DNA from: Antonospora locustae
Lineage: Eukaryota > Microsporidia
NCBI GenBank assembly: GCA_007674295.1
Contig: CM017459.1
Span: 1-64,000, forward strand
DNA: 64,000 bases
Reading direction: 5' to 3'
A model generated the notes under the pieces. That model searched no databases. It saw only the letters and a list, made by a program, of their open reading frames with translations, and had not been told where the DNA came from. The translations under genes and the position numbers were made by a program. Below, piece after piece: positions 42,737-57,223 of the stretch (its first letter is position 1; each line of letters starts with the position of its first letter).

Positions 42737-42863
42737 GGGTTAGGGTAGTTATTATCTTTCTCATTTCATTGAAGATTAGAAGGTACACACTGTCTTTCCA
42801 CAAAATTACCTTATAAATCAAATTTAGATAATATTGATCACAATAATAAATGGGTTAGGGTTA
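42737..42863 (+). repeat. telomere-like GGGTTAGGG motifs at the edge of the AT block
   Basis: GGGTTAGGGT occurs at 42737-42746 and GGGTTAGGGTTA at 42852-42863, in the first 300 bp of the AT-rich block. A related TAGGGTTAG is at 45238-45246, and the complementary TAACCCCTAACCCT is at 61211-61224. These are short interstitial matches to (TTAGGG)n, not telomere arrays. G-rich words of this length are striking in DNA with so little G+C. Confidence 0.6.
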
Positions 42864-43226
42864 TTATAAGAATAATTGTACTTTAAAAGGGTTACGTTAT
42901 ACCTTGAATGTACAGTAATTTAATGTGTCCCATTTTATGCAAAAACATAGTTATATTTGTTTTCCTTTTAATTTCAATTCTTTTCTTTATGTACGTATTT
43001 TTGATCTTAGTAACAGACCTTCCATGCAGTAAGCACGCTTCTTATTTTATAAAGGAAAGAAGAGACGTTTATTCCTATGCTTGTTATTCGTAGAACGTGT
43101 TTACATAAAGGCAGCTATCACAAAACTACTCGAGTTATCACAGTCTTCTACTATTTCTTTAAACGATACGTAAAGATCCCTCGCTAACGGTGAACCCCAA
43201 ATACATTGGCACATTATGGATCACAG

Positions 43227-43270
43227 AAAGTATGTCTGTGTGTTTTTTGAGAAACAAAGTTCTTGTTATA
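43227..43270 (+). repeat. dispersed repeat R1, copy 1
   Basis: It shares GT-x-CGT/TGT-CTGTGTG, a T run, GA-AAACAAAG and a TATA end, in the same order, with 45267-45321. A few insertions separate the two. Both copies follow short telomere-like or G-rich words. Confidence 0.4.
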
Positions 43271-44141
43271 AAAAATTTATATTTAGTAAAAAGCTTGTCT
43301 TATTGTACGACCAAATGTTTCTAAATAACAAAAAAAAATAGATTTCTAGGGACATATGGAATAGAGACCTACTTTTTCTTATTTTATTAATTTAATTAAT
43401 CATTTATAACAACTAATTAAAGGATAAAAGGTTAAATGTATTTATTATGTACTGTTAAGTTATTTTATCATGAATTAAGTGACATAAAGTGTTAAAAATT
43501 AAACTATATATTTATTAACATACCTCTTCTTATCTTGAAAAGTTTGTTTATACAAATATCTTCTGAAGTACTTTCTTGATGAATAATGGTCATGAGGGAA
43601 CATGAATAAAAAAACTGTTTTTATTATTACATACATACTATGTGATATGTTCATTGTCATAAATGCCTATAAATAAACTTAATAACTTATAGTAATATTA
43701 TCAATAAATGTAAATATAATATTATAAGCGGTATAATCATTATATCATGATTATTTGATTATTGTTTAAGTATTGAATATTCAAATTATTTTTTGCTTTT
43801 GATAAACTAATAAACAGCATCTTCAATCCGTAGTTTATGTCACTATTCGTTTTTTACAATTTCAGGAAATTTTAAAGGTTGTTTGTTTCACATGGGTATT
43901 TATGCTTTGGAAGAAGAACTCTTTCTAAGTAAAGCTCTATTATGACACATGTTTGTCATTATTAAAATAATATAGGTAGAACTTTTTAATAAAATAAATT
44001 AGAAAACACTTTAAATATTTTTCACTAATATATTTTTATTATTTTATTTAAAAACCCATTATTAATACAAGAGAAAGATATAAGTGAAATAATATTTACT
44101 AAAAAACTATATGTGATTACAAACATTAGTAGTTTTATTCA

Positions 44142-44332
44142 GAAATGATGTTCTCGTTGCATTCGAGTGTGAAACAATCCACTGAAGACCGTTTCCAGCA
44201 CCACACTCAATAAGCCTCGGCACCCAACCAAATGCAGAAAGTTCTCAATAGTGTCACCATCTGAATCTGGGCCTCCAACATCTCAGATCTCCTTCCGGCA
44301 CTTCTTGTGACACGAAACCGCTCTTTCACAGA
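44142..44332. repeat. GC-richer island, least decayed copy of dispersed repeat R3
   Basis: About 190 bp with near-balanced base composition stand inside AT-rich DNA. The stretch TTTCCAGCACCACACTCAAT at about 44192-44211 matches TTTTCAGAACCAAACTCAAT near 57197-57216, with C replaced by A or T at the differences. A weaker match lies near 50661-50700. No ORF or RNA gene is recognised, so it looks like a fragment of a former repeat element. Confidence 0.45.
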
Positions 44333-45266
44333 AATTTAATATTTATTATCTATATATTAGTAAATTTTTGTTTTATTACAACACTAACATTTATACCAAT
44401 TTATTTAGAATATCAAGTTTTTATTATCTTTGAATATTTTTATGTTTAATATAACTAAGTAATCGTATACACTGGTTTTAATTTTATTACTTTACAACGG
44501 TAAAGTGTGATTTTTGTACATAAAAAGGTATAAATGTTTTTGAATAATAGAAATATTAAATATCATTTATGCGATAAAACTAATAAACAAGTACATATAT
44601 AAACAAATTTATTATATTTTTACACATAGTTTATTCTGTTACTTTATTATTATTTTATGAAATTAATAATCCTAAAATTTATGATACAGGGAATAAATTC
44701 TATTGTATGATTTATTCAAGGTTAAGGAATATTATTATGTAAGCAGTGTTAATATAAGATAATACAAGTAAAATTCAATATTTTAATGTCATGCACAAAA
44801 AATGATTTCAAGTCGGCTGTTTATAATTAACATATTAAACTGTAATTCATATCATTGAGAAGTTTTATATATACAATAGAAAGTTAACCAAAAGCTAATA
44901 TAATTTTGTATTAAAAAAACTCAACTAACAAAAAGTATTTTAACATTTAAGGATCATTTTTGTTGCGAATTTTATAACATATCATTTATGTTTTTGTTTG
45001 TTATCTTATTTGAAAAAGAAACAATATAATACTATATGTATATCATAAACTTCTGAAATTATGATCAATAGATATATGATACTATGATCCGTAGTTTGAG
45101 ATGAAAGATAACTATTATTGTGAAGGAGTATATTCCCTTTTTTAAAATGATTGCAAGATTTTAAGGTTGAAATGTATATCATTATGAGTTTTTGTTTAAT
45201 AAAACAAAATAAGCGTTCATAGAGTGGCCTTGAGAGCTAGGGTTAGTGAGGATGTAAGTTTCTACA

Positions 45267-45321
45267 AAATGTGCGTCTGTGTGTAGTGAACTTTTTTTTT
45301 TGAAAACAAAGAAGGTGTCTT
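45267..45321 (+). repeat. dispersed repeat R1, copy 2
   Basis: It is the partner of 43227-43270: GTGCGTCTGTGTG, a longer T run, then GAAAACAAAG and TCTTATA. It lies about 20 bp after the telomere-like TAGGGTTAG. Confidence 0.4.
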
Positions 45322-48300
45322 ATATATCAATGAATTTTGACATCTTATTCTGTATTTCTTCTATAAGTATTATTATATATTTAAGTACTAATTATTAAAA
45401 ATCGTTTGTCTATACATATAAAGAATTAAGTTATTTTTTGATTTAAATAAAATTAGTAAAAAGTTATCATACAAAATAAATTTTATAAACTAAAATGAGT
45501 TAGAGTTAAAACAACAACCTGTTAACATATATCGATACTGTTAAGTTATATTTTATTATTACAGTTTTTAATTTCATTAAAAGTATTTAAACTAATAAGA
45601 AAAGAAATTTTCTATAAAATTGTGATAAAGAAACTAAAATAATAAAAAGATATATATAAAGATTTTGATAGATGTTTATTTTGTTTTGTAATTATTTGAA
45701 AAAAGATGATATAGATTGATTTATAATATTAACAAACCATTTTTTAAGAGTTTTAATTCTAGCAATACAGTAAATAGGAATATTTATTTACAATAAAATT
45801 ATTATCTTTATACATGCACATAAGTAAACACTGTAAATTTTTATAAATAAAAAACAAGATATTTATAATAGTTTTAAAAAGATTAGCATATATTTTTAGA
45901 TTTATTTAAATCAAGTAGTATTATAAACAAATATTTTTGTAACTATATCCTATTTTTATAAGGCTTAAAGATTATAAATTAAAAAGACCAATATTTATAT
46001 AATATATTTATTAATCAAACCTCATAAAATAAGTTTTTGCGGTCATTAAATTTATTTTTATGTCGAAATATCTATTAAAAGTATTTTTAAATTACTTAAT
46101 TAAATAAAATAAATTGAAAGAATATTTGTTATAATATTTTAGAAGATTTATAATTACTTTTTTGTACTATAGTTTCTATCTATTATTTTAGGCAAAATTA
46201 TATTATGAAACAATGTGCAAAATATAAATAGTAAACCATAACATAATGATTTTTTTCGATATAAGTTTTCTCAAAAGATATTCTTTTGATAACAAAATTG
46301 TTGTTTTAAGAATAAAACATTTTAAACTAAATAATAAATAAGCAAGGAAACTTATTGTTAGAGAAGAAATAGGAATAAAATAATTATAAATATGATTATA
46401 AATATGGAACTTAGGAATAATTTAAAAAACTTTTTACTAACTTGATTAATAGCATTATCTTGTTTTATTACAACCATGTGTTAATAAATGTATAAAGTTT
46501 ATTGCTATAAATATTCATTAATAATAATATAATTTATTAATACCAGAATACATAGATATCATATTCAATATAATATATAAATATAAGAGTATACAAACAA
46601 AAAGTATCCGTAGATACATATTTTGCTTCTTTTATAAAACATCAAATATAACAACATTCTATTATAAATAAACTGATATATTTTAAAACATACACTATGT
46701 TGGTTATATAAATTAGAGATATCTTATTAGTATTTTATGATTAAATATAAAACATATATTTTTCTATTTATTATTTAAATATATCGTTAATTATTTTATT
46801 TAAAATTCTTTTTTTAATATATAGTTACATAAATAGGTAACTTATATTCATATAATCTCTATATTTAACCACATTGTTAGCTAACTAATTTTATTGTGAT
46901 ATTTAAACCATTCAAATGACGGTTTTAGTAACAAAAACCTGTCATGTTGTAGTTTATTTTACTAAAATATCATAACTTATTATAAATTCTCGTGCATATT
47001 TCAGATTCCTGTTTTCAGTTTTAACTTATGATTTAAATTAGTAATATATCAAAAATGTTTGTTTTGTATTTCTCCCTATGTAATGTTTTTTAATTACATT
47101 TATCTTGTTAATAAAATGTTATCTGATTTTTTATGAATGATGATTATATTAATATTTGTATTATACAAAAAAGATATATAAAATTTTATGTAATTTGTAT
47201 TAAAAGTTAATTCATATAAATAAACTAATCAACATTATTTTTTTATTTTATACTATGAATACTCTTTAAATAATATCATTACATTTTAAATATCGTGATA
47301 AGAAATATATACTAATATCTTAAATAACCTTTATTGCTATCATTTTTAATTAAAGAAATATAAAAATTTTAGCAGAATTATTGTGAAGAAAAATAACAAT
47401 ATAATTTTTAGCATCATAATATAATAATGAGAAATAAATATATAACAGATTAAAAAATTGTTTTAAATTTTTATAATAATACGTTTTGCTTTTTTCATCT
47501 ATTCTTTCTTTCAACGTAAAATCTAATCATAGATGTTTAAAGGCTATATGATTTCATCGTATAAAGTTTGTGATATAAAACAGTATTACGTTATAAATAT
47601 TATACACATTTTATTTTATTATATGTCATTAATTATGTAATATGTTCTTCGTAAATAAATAACTATTTAAACAAAAATTTATTGTATTAATAAAAGGCAT
47701 TACTTGTAATTAATTAAAGAAATTACTTTCACATTCATACTTTTATTAGTAATTAGTATTTATTAAAAGTATCTTTTTATTGATTATGTTTTATATGTTT
47801 TTTCTTTTAATATAGTATATATATGTATTTAAAATTTCAGTAACAATTTTTTTACTAATATAAATCAATAAACCCTTTTTTAATAAATTTCAAGAAATTT
47901 AAAAAGCATCTATCGTGTTATTAAATTTAATAACCAATTAGTTTTTATTAAATCTTTTTAATTATAACATACACTAACTAAATTTAAAAGACAATAAAAA
48001 TAGGGTCAAACATTATACTTATATAACTTGATCTTATTCCCCGAGAACAGTTATGTTTTAAAAAATGGCTGCTGTATAAAATGTCACCGCAAAATCAACT
48101 GTAATTGGCACACTTTTGGTCACAACCAACTTTTTTAAATAGAATATGAGGAAAGTTGTTACCTAAAAACATTTTATAAACAGATCAAAAATATTCTTAT
48201 CAAATTTTAATAAATTATTGTATTTTTAGTTTGTATGAAATATCACCACCATATTTATAATACATCAAAGTATCGCAATTGATAATATATTAAACGTCTT

Positions 48301-51300
48301 TATAGACAATAAAATTATTTAAAATTATTTCTAATTTATGCCAATAAATTAATAGATAATTTACAATAACTTGTGTTTTAAACATAAAGATATTTGTTTT
48401 TATATGACAGCATGTTTATTGTTTTTGTTAAATGTATACCAAATAGTATCATAAATTTTTAAAATATATTTTGGTTATGATATCAAAATTTTAAATTATA
48501 AACTATAGATAAACCAAATATTCTGGTTAATTATAACAACTTATGAATAATATTACTTTTAAGAAGTAAAATTAAATTTATTTGTATATATAATATTAAT
48601 TAAGTTCTGACGAGGTTTCTTATTATTTATGTTTCATATATTGCCTGGCCATATAAATTTTCCAATTTCAGATCCTTTTTTCCTATGTTGAATATTTTTA
48701 TGTTTGTCTCGGTAGATACACACCTTATTATCCACACGTATGCGTACAATCGCTTCCTTCATTACATTCGTTCTGCGAATATCTTTAGTATTGTTACTAT
48801 ATTCTAAGAAGATATAACAATGTCTTCTTAATGACCCCTGTACGTACGCTATAATTTGGGGCTTTTGTATAATTTTAAAAAGTATAAAAATACTTAATCA
48901 AGATAATGTCACATCCTCTTATTCACCGAATATAAATTTTATGTATCTGTTTAAACGTGCTTTATTATTTACATAATGAAGCAAGTTAATGCATATGATA
49001 CTTTACTAAAAATTAAGAAGATTATATTACTCTAAAAAGAATTCGATAACGTATGAAGAATTTTGAAATTAAGTACGATGGGTTTTATTTTGTTAGCAAA
49101 TATCAATAAACCTAGCATAAAAATATATAATTAAAAATTATATGAAACTTTTTAAATTTTAATTTTATACACTGCGGAAACACTTATTGATATTTTTTGT
49201 AACAGATTTATTAATATTTCTATGTTGTGAAAGATTCATCATACGTCTTATGATTGAGCCTATCATGTGCCTTTTGCACTCAGATTCACAGCTAGAAAAC
49301 ATTTATCAATAACCTTTATTAAATTTCATAGTATTTATAATGATGATTCTATTTCTTAAATAAAAACGCTACATTCTAATAATTATAAAAAACTTTTGTA
49401 ATTATAACATAGTTTTAAAGAGTATGTATACATTCCTATCCACTAGTAATGTAAATTACATAAATTTACACAAAATTAATTTTTTAAGATCACATTCTTT
49501 ATATAATGAGAAGTGAAGATGCATCAAACAATTTTATTCAATAATATGCATTGTTAATTTTAATTTACAATATAAAAACATACGTTAGGCAAAATAATTA
49601 ACATGTAAACTTAAAATCTATAAAATGTAGATGTTTTATTATGAAATGTATTAGTATGTTTTCATTTAAAATAAATTCGAGTTATATTTACTACTGAAAC
49701 TTATTAAATATTTATAAAAAAGATATTAACTGAGAATAGATAAAATGTTTATTTTTTGCGTATTCATACATTATGTGTTATTTAAAGTAAAATAAACTAT
49801 AAACATCATGATTATGAATGTTTGACACAAATTTATAAAATAAACTTACAAGAATATTAAAATATATAAATTATTAATTTTAAGGTTTATATTAATATTA
49901 ACTTTGAATCAGCAAAATTTCAAAAAATAAATGGCCAAAAATAAAAATTAAATCTATCTCTACACTTTTGTTTCTTTTACAAAAATGTTATAACATATAA
50001 TTTTATGATTAATTGTATTTTATAAAGATAAAAACATTTAACAAATAAATAAAAAATATTGCATATTATAAAATTATAATAATTAATTCTGGAAATAAAA
50101 TTTATAATACGTTGTGGTAGATTCTAATTAGCGAAAGTTCTTTATTGATTTTATAGATTCTGCGAATCAAAACGTGGCAGACAAATAATAGGCCCTAACC
50201 TCTAAATAAAAAGGGATTTTATAGAAACAGCCATTAAATCGATTAATTTACATACATTGATTTATCCGTATATTTTTAATCGATTAAATGTTTTTTTGTA
50301 CTACACATATATAATATGAAGGTGCATATGTTTTTATTATAACTCTATTTAAAATTAATATTATAAAATTAAATTAGCTATAGTATGTAAAAATTTGAAT
50401 ATTATAATACTTGACTTATTAAAAGATGATAACGTTTTATATAAAAAATTCATTTTTTAATACATTAAATATTTACATATAATATTGTCAAATATAATTT
50501 CAATTATAGGATCAATCTTTTAACTTCAATAGATTGATAATATTTGTAATACATACTTAAAAAAAATAGAAAACTAATATGTAAAATAATAATAGTAATA
50601 ATCACAAGTTTTTTGTTTAGAATGAGATTTTTAATCATTCTAATACTTATTGTGAAGCAAGCTTCTGGAGACAGTTCTAATTCCAGATTAAATAAACTTC
50701 GCTGCTCTCATATTAATCTCCTTTTTACTGTAGTCTACTTATACTGACATTATTCCTCTGCTCATTGAGTAATAATTATATATTTATAGTGAAACGTTAA
50801 TTAATTAAAATAAAATACAATTTATATAGACTGAAAATAGTTATAATACAAAAAAATAAAGAACACAGATGATTGAAGCATTTTTTATTCAACTGAGTTT
50901 TATTACTAAGCATATTACTTTAAAAGGAATAGAAGCTTTGCCTAGTTATATTAAATAAAAATTTTTAATAATTAATGTAAAATGTTAGAATAATTAAATA
51001 ATAAATTATTCAAGTCTTTTTAAAAAATTAACCTTTTGCTAAAAGTTAAAAGGTTAAAATATAAAAAACAATATGTCTTATAAAAAAGTAATATATAATT
51101 GTTATATTTAGATAAATTTTTATTAATGAAATCCAAAATGCCAAGTTATTAACCAAATATTATAACAATTAGTGACAACTATGTATTTTTTATTTTAGTT
51201 TCGACCATAGTTATGATATTATAGCGGTATTATGTGTTAAAAATACATTAAGATAATTATAAACATTAAAATATATAAAATAAATAAAATGTTAAGGAAA

Positions 51301-54300
51301 ACACTAAAATAAAATAATACTATGTATTATGTAAAATTAACATATATCAAGCAATAACAAATAACAGGTAATTACTAATAAGATATAAGAATCCTGTCAT
51401 AATTAAACAAATATATAATTTATATGTTTTAAGGAAAACCCCTTCCCTTTCAGTGCTTCCATTTAAAATAGTCCTAGAAGCAGAGAGATTTGACACAATC
51501 CGATATTTACTACACTATCTAAAAATATATTTTGAATAAGCTTAGGGGTTCTGTTCCGTACGGGCCATGATTTTAGTGTACAACTTGAAAATTATACTAT
51601 AAATTCGCTTGATTTAAGTAAAACATCTCTATTATTATTTCTCATAACCATGGTTAGATATATAAAATAGAGTTTGTAAAGTAAAATGTTACTTTTAAAA
51701 AATGTTTGCTAGAATTAACTAGTATATTTAATTTAACTATATTTTAAATTTTTATAAATATTATAACTCTACAATCCTACATTACTTTTTCTTTAATAAC
51801 TTTCATTTAATATAATAATCTATACAGAATTAAGTATACAAAACTATTATTTCTTGTTTAACAAAAACTATAAACAATGCTTTATATTTACTTTTTATAC
51901 ACATTTTAATATTATGAAGTTGAAAAATTCTTCTAGATAACTCAAACAAAAAAACAGTTGTTGCAAACTATTATAAATTACATAAACTCAATTTTTAATT
52001 TTTATTATTAAACATTCAATTTTTATAAAATTCTTCTAGCAATTTCATATTATTTTTAAATAAGGAAGATGGATATTTTAAAGGGCTATCAATATCTAAA
52101 TACTTTACAAACATTTTTAATAAACAAAACTTCAAATAACTCTTATTCCGTAATTAAAAAATTCTTATTTAGTCCTTTAAAAATTTTTACTATTCTAAAA
52201 ACTTTTGAAATTCTGTGTATTTTAAACAAATATTAATAAAAGCATATTTACTGATATATTTTGTTATTTACAAAATAGAATTGTGTATCAAAATACAAAA
52301 TTTATTTTATTAAACGTGATCAGAATGTACAGCTTATATTATAAATGATGAAATATATCATTGTATTTTTTAAGTAGCAGCTTTATTTAAATTTCCTAGT
52401 TGGAAACCTTCTTAAAATATCCTAATCGGTTACAGATTATCATCAACTAGTTGAACTTTAGTTTTTAGACATACATATAGCTACATGTTAAATATTCTTA
52501 TTCATAGTTGATTGTTTGCTGAAAACCAAAATGCATTGTAAGCTTATTAATAAATGTTGGAATATCATCTTATACTTTAAGTATTTTACGTTTGATAGCT
52601 TATAAGTGTTTCATTATAAAAGAAGTCAGTTTTATGTATTATGTATAGTTATTTTTGTTTATATATAAACAATTAAATCTTTAAAATATAATGTTGCTTA
52701 CTTTGTTTATGTTGATAATAAGTGTAGTAATAGATAATCAAATGTTTGTGGATATGTTTTTATAAAGTTTACTAGTTAATATCAAGTTTATGTGAAAATT
52801 TATAACCAACAATTAAATACTTTTAGTTTATCAAAACTCTTTATTTATAAAATGTTTGAGATAATAAAAAACCCTTGTAACTACAACTCACAGTGTATAA
52901 TATTTTAGATGTACAGTTCAAATTTGCATCTACATTAATATTTTATTGCTAACTTATTAATTTTATTTTATAATCAATAAGTTAGACAATTAGAATAATA
53001 TATTAGTTTATAAATAATAATTGTTCATTGATTACTTTATCAAAGAACAATTTTATTATGTTTATCTTACTTTTTTTAGATACAAGAGTTATTGATGTCT
53101 TGTCTTTATTATTTTCCTTATATATAACAAAATAATTTAACTTAAAAAGAATATTATTTTATCTTAAATAAACTATAAATGTTTACTATACCTTAGTATT
53201 GATAAATAACATTTAGGAATATGAAGATTTTGTTTATCTTATGTAAAAATTTTATGCATAATTGTAAATCCAAATGTCGTTATACTATATAAATATAATC
53301 AGTTCCAGAAAATTTTTAATTATTTTTGTTAGTTTAAAATATTTTAATTTTGGAATATTATCTATTTACATAATTTATTAACACGAAACGAAACATCTAA
53401 ATTTAATAAATGAACTATTTTCTAAGTTTTCCTTCTATGTGATATCTAATGTAGGAAACTATAAAAAATATTATTCTATAAGATTTAATACTCATTAATT
53501 TCTCTATAGTATTCTTGGAACCAATTTAAAATTACAGTTTAATTAAATATATTAGGAATATTAAATTTTTTTAAACCATTATTTAATACAATATACGTAA
53601 ATTGAATTAAATTTTAAATTATTTATAACAAAATAGATTGTGAAAACATTTTTACAATTGTATAACTTTTCAATAGTCATGAATTTTATACAACTACTGT
53701 AATATAATTAGTAAACAATATTCTGAAGTAATTCAAATTAGAATATATTCTAAGTGATATACAATATAAATAGTAAAGGAAATGCATTTTAAGTAATTTA
53801 TTTATAAATAGTAAAAGCAATAACATGTTTATTTATTATGTAATATTTTTTTCAATAATACGTTTTTGAATTTTAATACATGTCAAAAATATGAAAGGTT
53901 TAATAATTTAACAGAATTGTAGCATTAAATAATAAGAATAAGTAATGTCATTATAAAACATTAGCAAATGTTGTAATATTTGTTAGCACCATGATATATT
54001 CATAAAGTTTTATCTATAAATCCATGATTAAAATATTATTAAGTTGGTTCTTAAATATTTAAATAATAAATTAGACATTTACTATTGACTATGTTAATTA
54101 AATAATTAAAAAACAAAACAAATAATATTATATAAGATTTGTACATATAATTAATAATAGAGAATTTTTACTATTATTAAACAACAACATTATAAATTAT
54201 CGAAACTTATTCAATTTAATTTTTATCCAGTAAATTTGAATAAAACCTGTCAATAAAAATGAATAAAAAAGAAATTTATTGTTAAGTACAGTTTATAAGC

Positions 54301-57189
54301 AATATTTTAAATTATACAACCAACTATAAATAATGTTATTGAGTGATATAAAACACTACTATAAGTCCGCAAGGTGACGCTAGTAACCACTTTATCTGAA
54401 GACTAAAAGCAGTGCTTAACAGGTCGAGAAACAAATTATTTTGCGAAACAAAATATGAAACAGTGACTAACTGTTATCGATTCTGACTTTAGGGTCTGAA
54501 TTTCCTTTTAAGAATTTTATCAAGAATTTTTTTAAACTCATTCTATATATCATAAATATTATAAATGAATAAAAATAATGCTTTATAAACAAAAATATAG
54601 TAAGATCATATAAAAATTGTTTTTAATATACAATTAAAATTACGAATAGCGCGACTTAAAAATAAATAGAAATGTACAAAAAATAAAACAAAAATATAGG
54701 CAATGTTATTATCGTTTAAATAAATTAAATTCTATTTAATAATTTAAAAAAATTGATAAAAGAATTTCATTTAAAACTTCATAATAAAAATAATAAGTTC
54801 TATAATAGTTGATGACATATGGTGTCAAAAATTATATATTAAATAATAGCTTCGTAAATAGACAATTACAAAAGTAAAAAAATACATTAATTAAAATTTT
54901 TTTGTTTATATAGTAAATTTGAAAATACATATCATATTTAAACAAAAAAAGTTGCTTGAAATAGTTATTGTTTTAAAGAACATAATATTAATATGCAAAT
55001 TTTTTACGAATAGTTAGTTGTATATCTTATTAAATTATTAATTGTTAAAAAACCCATTTTTTTGTTTAACAGACGATTAAAGTATTAGTTTTTTAGTGTA
55101 TAAATATTGTTATTGTGCTTCTATACAATAATTAAATAAAATATAAATTGTTTTTAGTAGAGAAAAACAATATATATGTACTTAATAGCAATATAAATCA
55201 TATTATTTTAGAAAATATACCAAACTGTCCATTTTTTAATTAAATATACTTTGTTCATATAGTGCTTATATAAGTATTCCGTTATTATTACAAATAACTT
55301 AGATTTACTTATCTTTTATCTTGAAGTTTTGACTTGAAAACCTAACTATCGTGTATATTATTCATTACTGTTTTTATTTTTACATTATTTACATAATATA
55401 TAACTTTAATTCTTGCTTTTCTTATAATTTGTTTCGCAGATTGATATATTTATTTTCTTAACTAAATCTTTTGTAAAATCTATTTAATAAATAATCTTTC
55501 ACTATTGTATATCTACACCTCAAATTACAGCGTATGTGCAGACACGTATGTCCTGAAGGGTAGCTTTAAATCATCACTTTGAGCATGAAACATTACTCTA
55601 AGGATACCATCAGTGAATGAGACAATTCAACGCAATATGCAATTAACAAATGTATTTCTGTGGCCACGAGTGCAGATACTTGGTAAGGTGTAAAAGGATC
55701 TGATCCAGAAAACTATTTGGCCAGCTATAATCGAATATTTTATATGTAAATAAATTATTACAATATAGAAGATTAAAAGAAATATTTATTTATATTGTGA
55801 ATTATAGGTTTGTGTATACATCATATTGGTAAAAAGATATAACTTTTCTATGAATAATTCCAACAAACACATAAAGACTTCAGATACTAAATAATTTACT
55901 CAATAAATAATTATTATTTACTATATAAATAACTAAAAGATATATTATATAATTATAAAATATTTTATTATTACACAATTTTACATTAAAAATCATTATG
56001 TAATGAATATGATAGATAATGTAGTGATTAGATTACAAAAATACGCAAACGATTAGAAATTTATATATAAACACAGTTTTAACATTGTTTGGTTTATAAT
56101 AATAACAGAAACATTGTGTAAAAATTTTATAAAATTAGAATTAAATTAACTATAATTCTAATTAAGAATACAATAATTCTTATAAAATATAAAAAATAAA
56201 GCTAAATTATATTAATTATCTTATAACTGATTTACTAATTATAGCATTAAAGGTAATACTTACATAAATAGTAATTGTAGATAAATATTTGTAGATCTCA
56301 ATAAATCTTAATCTAATTTTATAAAGACAAAACTTATAAAATAAGTAATTTTTTAATATGGTGATTATGGATAACATAAAAATAAAAAAGTATCAAATTT
56401 TATAATGTATAAACTTGAATATAATTATTTATTTATAATGTGTATGATTGTTAATAATAAAAGGCAATTGCATGTTATTTACCGCTTTTTGATATTATAA
56501 AGGTATACGTAAAAATAAAGTATGTAAATAACATGGTTTCAATTAAAACCCATAATAACATAATATATATTGATTGGATAAACTATATCAGAAGAAATAA
56601 TATATTCAAGTTTATAGATCTAAATAAAAATAGTAATAAATAAAAATGTCCAATAAAATTGAGATATAATAATGAAAAGTGTTAAAAATATAATAAAACT
56701 AAGCTTATTCTTTTATTAAAAAATTCTATAATTAACGACTTTTTAAAAATATTTAATAATTGTAATAAAAAATTGAATTTGTGTTAGGATGTTGATATAA
56801 AATTTTCTTAAAGTATTTTATAAAATCATACAGTATTAGTTGTTGATTATAAACAAATATTTAATTATCCAGCAAAAGTAAGTGTACAATGAATATATGT
56901 AAAACAAATATATAATGTTGTTTTCTTTCATATTTTTTATAAATAAAAATATAAAAGGTAGTGACTTTATTAAAATTTTTAAGTTAGAAAGTATTAAAAA
57001 CGTTTTGATTAACCATATGCTGTTGCACTTTAATTCATCTAAACTAATTAAAATACATATTATTGTTATATGAACTTTGAAATTTTAGTTTATCTTTTTA
57101 TTTATGTCTATAAAAAACTTTTATAGATTGTAGTTTGTTTACAATAGGCACATTTCATATATCTAAATGGTTATTGTAAAGACTTTCTG

Positions 57190-57223
57190 GAGATTATTTT
57201 CAGAACCAAACTCAATAAATCCT
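57190..57223. repeat. dispersed repeat R3, copy 2 (decayed)
   Basis: GAGATTATTTTCAGAACC, then AAACTCAATAAATCCT, aligns with the 44183-44217 portion of the GC-richer island. Most differences are C or G in the island and A or T here. Confidence 0.4.
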
